Below, in pieces: positions 25,916 to 33,164 of a stretch of DNA of 35,260 nt. Location of the stretch: the NCBI GenBank assembly GCA_012798565.1, contig JAAZMX010000034.1:1-35260 (forward strand), read 5' to 3'. How positions within the stretch are numbered: the stretch's first letter is position 1; every line of letters starts with the position of its first letter. The notes beneath the pieces were generated by a model. The model ran no database searches and was not told the DNA's origin. It saw only the letters and a list, made by a program, of their open reading frames with translations. This DNA is from Candidatus Kuenenbacteria bacterium (GTDB taxonomy: Bacteria > Patescibacteriota > Patescibacteriia > UBA2196 > GWA2-42-15). The position numbers were made by a program, and so were the translations under genes.

Positions 25916-26020
25916 AAATCCCTAGTCGTGCTCCTCTGTAGTTCAAAGGTAGAACGCTACGCTGTTAACGTAGATGTTGTAGGTTCGAGTCCTACCGGAG
26001 GAGCAGGACGAGGGATTTTT
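25916..26020 (+). terminator. Extended pre-tRNA stem that also looks like the 3' terminator
   Basis: AAATCCCT (25916-25923) pairs with AGGGATTT (26011-26018) flanking the tRNA, followed by TT; the 3' arm ends in T5. Confidence 0.6.
25932..26003 (+). tRNA. tRNA-Asn (anticodon GTT)
   Basis: TCCTCTG TA GTTC AAAGGTA GAAC G CTACG CTGTTAA CGTAG ATGTT GTAGG TTCGAGT CCTAC CGGAGGA G; all arms pair; close to E. coli tRNA-Asn; CCA not encoded. Confidence 0.98.
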
Positions 26021-26089
26021 GATAATGGTTATTTGTGAAAATAGTTTATTTGGGATAAGATGAAATTAAAGGATATTAAGCTATTTATT

Positions 26090-26650
26090 ATGGAGTTTAA
26101 AAAATTGGAATTAAATAATTTGGAAGATATTCTTGAGATGGAAGAAAAAATGTATTGGCAGGGTAAAGAATGGCAGAAGCTTTGGCAAAAAGAGGCTAGG
26201 GATAAATTTAAGGAATTGATAAAAGATTATTTAATTAATTATCCCAATGGGTGCTGGGGGTTATTTAATACCACCGGGGAACTATTGGCAGTAGTAATTT
26301 TTACTAGGCTGAATAAGGTTAAGGCAATTCCTTATTTTCACAGGTTTAGTAATTATTTTGAGACGGCTGGTAAAATTATTTATGTACAAGTGTTTGCTGT
26401 AAAAAACAGTGAAAGTGAAGATAATTTAGCGGAGAAGATTTATGAGCAACTAGAGAGGGTGGCCAAGCATATTGGTGGACAAAAAGTAGCAGTATTAATT
26501 TATTCATCATTTTTGGAAGAAAAGATACTAAATAAGTTGGGTTATAAAATTGAGTACAATAATTTACAGTGGGAGATATATCCAGATAAGTTTGTGAATT
26601 GTAAAATATATACACGAACAGTAGATCAACGAGAAAACAATATTCATTGA
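26090..26650 (+). CDS. GNAT-like N-acetyltransferase
   Basis: MEFKKLELNNLEDILEMEEKMYW...GELLAVVIFTRL...YVQVFAV...LEEKILNKLGYKIEYNNLQWEIY. Confidence 0.65.
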   Translation: MEFKKLELNNLEDILEMEEKMYWQGKEWQKLWQKEARDKFKELIKDYLINYPNGCWGLFNTTGELLAVVIFTRLNKVKAIPYFHRFSNYFETAGKIIYVQVFAVKNSESEDNLAEKIYEQLERVAKHIGGQKVAVLIYSSFLEEKILNKLGYKIEYNNLQWEIYPDKFVNCKIYTRTVDQRENNIH

Positions 26651-26708
26651 TTGATATTTTAAAAACGGGATCTTCTATCGCAATCTCCTCAAGATAAAAT
26701 TATTTTTT

Positions 26709-27872
26709 ATGAAAATAGCAGTACTTGCATCAGGCGGCGTGGACAGCTCAGTGGCTTTGAGATTACTCAAAGACCAAGGCCATGAGCTGACGGCTTTTTA
26801 TATTAAAATTTGGATGGAGGATAAATATTCTTTTCTGGGCAAATGTCCCTGGGAAGAAGATTTGGGTTATTTAGAAAAGGTTTGCAAGCAGGCGAAGGTG
26901 CCCTTGGAAATAGTGCCATTGCAAAAAGAATATTGGGCGAGAGTGGTGGCTGAAGCCATTAAAGAGGTCAAAGCCGGGCGGACACCCAATCCGGATATTT
27001 TGTGCAATCAATTTATAAAGTTTGGGGTGTTTTATGATTATATTGGTAAGGATTTTGAAAAGGTGGCAACGGGGCATTACGCGCAAGTAGAGGAACACCA
27101 CCCTGTCCCTCGGCGAGCTCGGGTCACCCCTCCTCAGAGAGGAGGGGAAAACCTCCCACCTCCTCCCTCCCCGATATTAATCGGGGAGGACTCCCCCTCG
27201 GGCAGGGGGAGAAAATTTTATTTAAAATGTTCACCGGATAAAATCAAAGATCAGACATATTTTTTGGCGCGCTTGAACCAGGAGCAGTTGGCGCGAGCGA
27301 TATTTCCCATTGGCCAATATACCAAAGAGGAAGTGAGAAAATTGGCCAGAAAATATAATTTACCAAACAAAGACCGCAAAGACAGCCAGGGGATTTGTTT
27401 TCTGGGCAAGATAAAATATCGTGATTTTTTGGAAGCGCATTTGGGGAAGAAAGAGGGTGATTTGATTAATATTAAAACCGGAGACAAGATGGGAGAGCAC
27501 GAAGGATTTTGGTATTATACGATTGGTCAAAGGAAGGACATCAAATTGTCGGGCGGACCGTGGTACGTGGTCAAAAAAAATATCAAGAAAAATATTATTT
27601 ATATTGGGCGCGAGAGCGAGGTAGTCGAGAAACGAAGAGATGAATTCACGGTTGGTGATGTCAAGTGGATTTTGGGCCGCTGGCCGGGAAAGAAAAATTT
27701 AAAAGTGAAGATCCGACACGGGAAAAATTTTTATCAGTGTTGGCTGACCTTTGGCCAAAAAGGAAAAATTAAGGTAAAATTAGAGCAAGCAGACGCCGGT
27801 ATCGCGGCCGGGCAATACGCGGTTTTTTATGACGACGGATACTGTTTGGGCGGAGGAATAATTGAAGAATAA
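26709..27872 (+). CDS. mnmA: tRNA-specific 2-thiouridylase MnmA, with an in-frame palindrome-derived insert
   Basis: MKIAVLASGGVDSSVALRLLKDQGHELTAFYIKIW...TPNPDILCNQFIKFGVF...KVATGHYAQVEE[insert]KFYLKCSPDKIKDQTYFLARL. Confidence 0.95.
   Translation: MKIAVLASGGVDSSVALRLLKDQGHELTAFYIKIWMEDKYSFLGKCPWEEDLGYLEKVCKQAKVPLEIVPLQKEYWARVVAEAIKEVKAGRTPNPDILCNQFIKFGVFYDYIGKDFEKVATGHYAQVEEHHPVPRRARVTPPQRGGENLPPPPSPILIGEDSPSGRGRKFYLKCSPDKIKDQTYFLARLNQEQLARAIFPIGQYTKEEVRKLARKYNLPNKDRKDSQGICFLGKIKYRDFLEAHLGKKEGDLINIKTGDKMGEHEGFWYYTIGQRKDIKLSGGPWYVVKKNIKKNIIYIGRESEVVEKRRDEFTVGDVKWILGRWPGKKNLKVKIRHGKNFYQCWLTFGQKGKIKVKLEQADAGIAAGQYAVFYDDGYCLGGGIIEE
27094..27212. repeat. Palindromic repeat cluster inside mnmA: three consecutive perfect hairpins
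   Basis: CCCCTCCTC-aga-GAGGAGGGG (27127-27147), CCTCCCCGAT-atta-ATCGGGGAGG (27166-27189), CTCCCCCT-cgggc-AGGGGGAG (27191-27211). Confidence 0.85.
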
Positions 27873-27919
27873 AGAGGTAAGTAAACCAAACGAAGAGGAA
27901 GTGGCGATTTATCTATACA

Positions 27920-27949
27920 CAATAAACAATTAGCAATAAACAATAAATG
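27920..27949. repeat. Heptamer tandem repeat (CAATAAA)4, degenerate
   Basis: caataaa|caattag|caataaa|caataaa|tg, abutting the ATG of the next gene. Confidence 0.7.
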
Positions 27950-28549
27950 ATTTTATTTTTTGGAAAAGATAAAAATCTAAAAGAGAAGATCGCTTATGTT
28001 ATTTCTAGAATATTTGAGCCGCTTTTGTGGTTGGGGCTACTTGGGGTGGCAGTGATATCGTCGCCAGCTATGGATGGCCATAGCCGAACTATGTGGTCAG
28101 CGGAACTTTTGGTTTTTTTGGTTGGCTTGCCGCTTTTGACTTTGTGGCTGGCTTTTAAAAAGGGCAAGATTACCGATATTGATTTTACCAAAAAAGAAGA
28201 GCGCACGCCGTATTTGTTGGCAGTGATTTTTTATTGGGCCTTGGGTATGATTTTGACTTGGGGACTAGGCGGACCAAAGATTATTACCAAACTATTATTG
28301 GTAGCGGTGATTCTGGGAATAATGATGTTGGTGATAAATTTTCGCTATAAAGTGAGCGGGCACGCTTTGGGCTATACGATCGCGGTTTTGTTGATGAATG
28401 AATTTTATAATTGGCAATATTGGTGGTTGATTATTTTGGTGCCCGTGGTGTGGTGGTCGCGCCAAGCGCAAAAGAAACACACTTGGGGACAGTTAGTTTT
28501 GGGATCGCTTTTGGCAGTAGCTGGGTGGATGATTTGGCGAATATTTTAA
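27947..28549 (+). CDS. PAP2-superfamily-like membrane protein
   Basis: Six-TM-like ORF with KVSGHALGYTIAV and WWSRQAQKKHTWGQLVLGSLLA, a PAP2-like SGH and SR..H pattern. Confidence 0.65.
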   Translation: MILFFGKDKNLKEKIAYVISRIFEPLLWLGLLGVAVISSPAMDGHSRTMWSAELLVFLVGLPLLTLWLAFKKGKITDIDFTKKEERTPYLLAVIFYWALGMILTWGLGGPKIITKLLLVAVILGIMMLVINFRYKVSGHALGYTIAVLLMNEFYNWQYWWLIILVPVVWWSRQAQKKHTWGQLVLGSLLAVAGWMIWRIF

Positions 28550-28554
28550 AATTT

Positions 28555-28597
28555 AAAAATCAAAAATCAAAATTTTGGTATCCCGCTGGCGCGGGAT
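28555..28597. repeat. A-rich/TTGGTATC/hairpin element, copy 1
   Basis: aaaaatcaaaaatcaaaattttggtatc then ATCCCGC-tggc-GCGGGAT. Confidence 0.75.
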
Positions 28598-28623
28598 GTT
28601 TATGATTTTATTATCTGCATTTT

Positions 28624-28647
28624 AAAATACCCCGTGAGGGGTATTTT
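28624..28647. terminator. Bidirectional terminator between convergent genes
   Basis: AAAATACCCC-gtga-GGGGTATTTT, perfect 10-bp stem. Confidence 0.85.
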
Positions 28648-28659
28648 TGGTGAGGAAAT

Positions 28660-30705
28660 TTATTCCAGAATAACTTTGATGTCCACAATTATTGGCGGTT
28701 GATCAGGATAGAAGATGATGGGATTGAGGTCGAGCTCTTTAACCGTAGGGTTTTCCAGGGCGAGAGCGCTGACAAGTTTTAGATTTTCAATTACCAAGTG
28801 GAGATCTATTTTTTGTTTGGCCAAGAGACGACCAAGAGGTGAGTTTGTAATTTTTTCTTTGAAGTATTTTGGTGTGCCCTGGGGTGAGAAAAATATTTTG
28901 GTGTTGAAAATTTCCGTAGCGATGCCGCCGAGGGCGAGCATGATGACTGGACCGAAGTTATTGTCACGCTTTAGGCCGATAATCAGCTCGAGGCCGGATT
29001 CGATTTGCGGCTGAACGATAAGATCGGTTTGGGGGAATTTGGTTTGGAGGATTTTGGCTGAGCTTAGTAATTGTTCGGGACTTTTGATATTAAGAATCAG
29101 ACCACCTTCTTTGTTTTTGTGAAGAATTTTATCGCTGTCTATTTTCAGGACGGTAGGATAGCTGATTTTTTGAGGATCAAGAGAATTAAAGCGTGGAGCG
29201 GGCAGAATATTGAGGTGATATGATTGGCCAAGGTAGAGAGCTTCGCTAAAAAGAAGAATAGAGCGCTGGCGATTTTTTATCTGCTCCAGATAATGGTTAT
29301 TTTTTTTCTGGCGCGTTGATATTTTCACTGGTTGAGTCAAAGCAATATTAATATTTTTTTTATTCTGCCAGAGATAATATTTTTCCAGCGACCGGACGGC
29401 GTAGAGCGGGTCGTCAAAATTGGACAGCTGGGTGTCGGGGGCGATGGATTTGGCAATAATCGCGCTCATAATAACCGGTACGACCGGGAAATGACAATAT
29501 TTTTGGGCGGAGATGATGGTTTGCCAGATGGCGGGGGGGTTGGTCTGAACTTGAGCAGTGGCGAGGACGATAAGCGAGCCAATTTTTTTATTTTTTGAAA
29601 GTTCTTTTATGGCAGCTTCATAGCGGACATGGTTGGCGTCGCCACGCAGGTCCAAGGGATTGCCAAAAGAGCTGGCTTCTGGCAATTGTTTTTGGAGATA
29701 AAATTTTTCCGCCGTGGAGAATTCATGGAGATTCAGGATTTTGCTTTTGGCTACCAAATCAGCGGCGATAATACCCGGGCCGCCGGCATTGGTGACAAGG
29801 GCGACAGTATTATTGGCGGGAGCTTTGAAATAAGAGAATATTTTGAGATAACCGAGAAATTCACCAAGGCTATGAGCAATGATGCCACCGCAGTCAGCGA
29901 TCAGAGATTCGGCTACCTCTTCATCACCAGCCATGGCGCCAGTGTGTGAGATGATAGCGGCTTGGGTTTTTTCCGTAACACCAGCTTTGATGATGATAAC
30001 TGGTTTTTGGGGGCAGATTTTTTGAAGGGCAGCCAGAAATTCAGGGCCGCGTTTGATATTTTCCAGATAAAGACCAATGACCTTGGTTTGTTTATCAGAG
30101 GCATAATAGGCCAGGAAGTCGGTTTCATCAAGGACAGTTTTATTACCAATAGTGGCCAGCGAGGAAAAGCCAAGATTTTCTCTTTTGCCAAGATCAAGGA
30201 GGGCGGCGGCAAAAGCACCGGATTGAGAAATCAAACCAATAGAACCGGAGAGAAAATTATTGGGAGCGAAAGAGGCATTGAGGCCGTTTTGGGTATTGAT
30301 AATACCGAGACAGTTGGGGCCGATGATTTTCAGATTATATTTTTGGGCCAACTCGGAGATTTGCTGTTCCAGTTTTTGGCCGGCAGGTCCAGCCTCGGAA
30401 AAACCGGCGGAAATAATGATAAAGTTTTTGAGGGGTTTGGGAAGGGTGGCGCATTCACTCAAGATGGCCGGGACAGTGGGCGCTGGCGTGGCGATGAGAC
30501 ACAAATCAATTTCTTTTTTTATTTCTTTGACGGAAGGATAACATTTCAGATCTTTGATTTGCTGGTATTTGGGATTGACTGGATAGATTTGGTCTGGGAA
30601 GCGGTTGGCAAGAAGATTATTCAAAATAATACCGCCAATTTTTTCCGTTTTGGTGGAAGCGCCGATGATGGCGATGGAATGGGGAGAAAAAAAAGTTTTT
30701 AACAT
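28660..30705 (-). CDS. Acetate/acyl-CoA ligase (ADP-forming), fused alpha-beta type
   Basis: FFSPHSIAIIGASTKTEKIGGIILNNLL...IIGPNCLGIINT...GLISQSGAFAAALLDLG...VALVTNAGGPGIIAADL; C-terminal ATP-grasp-like part. Confidence 0.9.
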   Translation of the reverse strand: MLKTFFSPHSIAIIGASTKTEKIGGIILNNLLANRFPDQIYPVNPKYQQIKDLKCYPSVKEIKKEIDLCLIATPAPTVPAILSECATLPKPLKNFIIISAGFSEAGPAGQKLEQQISELAQKYNLKIIGPNCLGIINTQNGLNASFAPNNFLSGSIGLISQSGAFAAALLDLGKRENLGFSSLATIGNKTVLDETDFLAYYASDKQTKVIGLYLENIKRGPEFLAALQKICPQKPVIIIKAGVTEKTQAAIISHTGAMAGDEEVAESLIADCGGIIAHSLGEFLGYLKIFSYFKAPANNTVALVTNAGGPGIIAADLVAKSKILNLHEFSTAEKFYLQKQLPEASSFGNPLDLRGDANHVRYEAAIKELSKNKKIGSLIVLATAQVQTNPPAIWQTIISAQKYCHFPVVPVIMSAIIAKSIAPDTQLSNFDDPLYAVRSLEKYYLWQNKKNINIALTQPVKISTRQKKNNHYLEQIKNRQRSILLFSEALYLGQSYHLNILPAPRFNSLDPQKISYPTVLKIDSDKILHKNKEGGLILNIKSPEQLLSSAKILQTKFPQTDLIVQPQIESGLELIIGLKRDNNFGPVIMLALGGIATEIFNTKIFFSPQGTPKYFKEKITNSPLGRLLAKQKIDLHLVIENLKLVSALALENPTVKELDLNPIIFYPDQPPIIVDIKVILE

Positions 30706-30908
30706 AAAAAAGAGACTAATTGTCTGGTAAGAATATTATAACATAAAGGTTAAAGAGAGGTAAATAATACGAATTACAAATCTATTACAAATATACAAAT
30801 AAATTCCAAAGTTTGATGATTTGAATGGGAAAGTTAAAATATAAATAAGAATTATTTGTATATTGGTAAATATTTGTAGATTTGTATTGATATGGTAAAA
30901 TGGGGGAT

Positions 30909-32615
30909 ATGACAAAAAAGTGGATTATCAAAGATAAATATAACGGAGAGTGGGCGGATAAATTTCCGGAGATAAATTTGGTTGTTTTGCAGCTGCTTTT
31001 CAATCGGGATTTGGATACTCAAGACAAGATTGACCAATTTTTGGGACCGGATTATTTGCGAGATCAAGGAGAGCCGTTTTTATTTAGGGAAATGAAGGTG
31101 GCGGTGGAGAGAATTTTTCAGGCCTTGGACAAACAGGAGAAAATTGTCATTTATGGGGATTATGACGCAGACGGAGTGACGGCCACGGCAGTGATGTTTT
31201 TGACTTTACAAAGGCTCGGAGCGAGAAATTTAAAAGTATATATTCCCAACCGCTTGACTGAAGGCTATGGCATGAACGAGGAAGCGGTAGAAGAGCTGGC
31301 CAAGAGCGGAACAAAACTGATCATCACAGTGGACTGCGGTATTTCCAATAAAAAAGAGGTAGCTTTGGCCAAAGAAAGAGGTATGGAAGTGATCATTAGC
31401 GATCATCATTTGGAGCCGGCGGAAATACCGGAAGCCTTGGCGGTGATTTGTCCAACATTGAAAAAAGAGAAATATCCTTTCAAAAAATTGGCCGGGGTGG
31501 GAGTAGCGTTTAAATTGGCGCAAGCATTATTGCGCAGTGATAAAAAACAAAATAACGATGCTTTCGAGAAATGGTTGTTGGATTTGGTGGCCATCGGTAC
31601 GATTGCCGATGCGATGCCGCTTTTGGAGGAGAACCGGACATTGGTGAAGTGGGGTCTGATTGTTTTGAACAAAACACAGCGTTTGGGCTTGAGAGAATTG
31701 ATGGGTTTGGCCCAAGCGAGTGAATTGGATACCCATGGGGTGGCTTTCCAGATCGCGCCAAGGTTGAATGCCGCCGGCCGGATGGATCACGCCAATACAG
31801 CTTATGAGCTTTTGGTGACCGGAGATGAGGCCGACGCTTTGGCGATTGCTAATGACTTGAATCAGAAAAATCAAGCACGTCAGAAGGCAACCGAAGAAAT
31901 GTTAAAGATATCCTGGGAACAGATTGGAGAGCCGAGTGAAAAAGAGAAAATATTGTTTAGTACCTATGATGGTTGGTCGCCAGGCTTGGTCGGACTGGTG
32001 GCGGGGAAGCTGTGCGATAAGTTTAATCGGCCGGTGATTGTTTTTGGCAAGTCCGGGAACGAGTACGTGGCTTCGGGCCGGAGCGTGCCGGAATTCGATA
32101 TTACCGGAGCGTTGAATCAGTGCCGTGAATTTTTGGCGGAATTTGGCGGGCACGAGCAGGCGTGCGGTTTGACGATTATCGGAGAAGAAAATTATGAAAA
32201 ATTTAAAACTAAAATCGGGCAACTCGCGGAAGATAAATTAGCCGGGGTGGAATTAATTCCAAGCATTTTTATTGAGACGGAAATGACCCTAAAAGAAGCC
32301 AGCTGGGAGATCATTGATGCGTTGGAAAAATTTGAGCCGTTTGGCGAGGGCAATAGGGAGCCATTATTTATAACCAAAAATCTGCGCGTGGAAGAGATAA
32401 ATACAATGGGCACAATGGGGCAACATTTGCGATTTGCTTTGAGTGATACGAATACCAAGCTGACCAGGAAATTTGTGGGCTTTGGGTTGAGCGGTGAATG
32501 GATTGAAAAAATCAAAGTTGGCGACCGGGTAGATGTGGTATATGAATTTGGAGTGAATGAGTGGAACGGGAATAGAGAATTGCAGTTTAAGATTGTGGAT
32601 TTAAAGCTCGTTTAA
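30909..32615 (+). CDS. recJ: Single-stranded-DNA-specific exonuclease RecJ
   Basis: VIYGDYDADGVTATAVMFLTLQRLGA...LIITVDCGISNKKEVALAKERGMEVIISDHH...FQIAPRLNAAGRMDHANTAYELL. Confidence 0.95.
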   Translation: MTKKWIIKDKYNGEWADKFPEINLVVLQLLFNRDLDTQDKIDQFLGPDYLRDQGEPFLFREMKVAVERIFQALDKQEKIVIYGDYDADGVTATAVMFLTLQRLGARNLKVYIPNRLTEGYGMNEEAVEELAKSGTKLIITVDCGISNKKEVALAKERGMEVIISDHHLEPAEIPEALAVICPTLKKEKYPFKKLAGVGVAFKLAQALLRSDKKQNNDAFEKWLLDLVAIGTIADAMPLLEENRTLVKWGLIVLNKTQRLGLRELMGLAQASELDTHGVAFQIAPRLNAAGRMDHANTAYELLVTGDEADALAIANDLNQKNQARQKATEEMLKISWEQIGEPSEKEKILFSTYDGWSPGLVGLVAGKLCDKFNRPVIVFGKSGNEYVASGRSVPEFDITGALNQCREFLAEFGGHEQACGLTIIGEENYEKFKTKIGQLAEDKLAGVELIPSIFIETEMTLKEASWEIIDALEKFEPFGEGNREPLFITKNLRVEEINTMGTMGQHLRFALSDTNTKLTRKFVGFGLSGEWIEKIKVGDRVDVVYEFGVNEWNGNRELQFKIVDLKLV

Positions 32616-32616
32616 A

Positions 32617-32648
32617 CATATAAATATTTAAGCATTAAAACAAGATAT
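32617..32648. repeat. Octamer array, 4 units
   Basis: catataaa|tatttaag|cattaaaa|caagatat directly before the RNase H ORF. Confidence 0.7.
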
Positions 32649-33065
32649 ATGCATAAGCATGAAAGTCTTACTATTTTTACTGACGGTGGAGCGAGAGGCA
32701 ATCCGGGGCCGGCAGGCGTGGGCTTGGTGATATTTGACGAGAGCGGAGAGAAATTATTGGCTACGCATAAAAAATATATCGGCGAGGCGACCAATAATGT
32801 GGCCGAGTACAGCGCGGTGATTCTGGCGATGGAAGAAGCAAAAAAAATGGGCGCTGAAGAATTGGGTTTTGTCTTGGACTCGGAATTGGTGGTGAAACAG
32901 TTAAATGGTGAGTACAAGGTAAAAAATGAAGATCTGGGAAAATTATTCATTAAGATTTATAACCTCAGACAGCAATTTCGCAAAGTGACTTTTCGGCACG
33001 TGCCGCGCGAACAGAACAAATTGGCGGACAAATTGGTGAATGAGGCGATAGACAGTAGAAATTAA
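32649..33065 (+). CDS. RNase HI-like protein
   Basis: LTIFTDGGARGNPGPAGVGLVIFDESGEKLL...NVAEYSAVILAMEEAKKMG...LVVKQLNGEYKVKNEDL. Confidence 0.93.
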   Translation: MHKHESLTIFTDGGARGNPGPAGVGLVIFDESGEKLLATHKKYIGEATNNVAEYSAVILAMEEAKKMGAEELGFVLDSELVVKQLNGEYKVKNEDLGKLFIKIYNLRQQFRKVTFRHVPREQNKLADKLVNEAIDSRN

Positions 33066-33071
33066 AAAATC

Positions 33072-33113
33072 AAAAATCAAAAATCAAAATTTTGGTATCA
33101 CCCTTCGGGTGAT
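33072..33113. repeat. A-rich/TTGGTATC/hairpin element, copy 2
   Basis: Same 28-nt aaaaatcaaaaatcaaaattttggtatc, then ATCACCC-ttc-GGGTGAT. Confidence 0.75.
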
Positions 33114-33164
33114 GATTTATGTCAATAGCTTGATTTACTGAGCTAGTTTTGTTAAGATTTTTAT

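Noticed and set aside
29962-30702. 246-aa plus-strand ORF
   Set aside because: Antisense to the ADP-forming acyl-CoA synthetase gene; no family resemblance.
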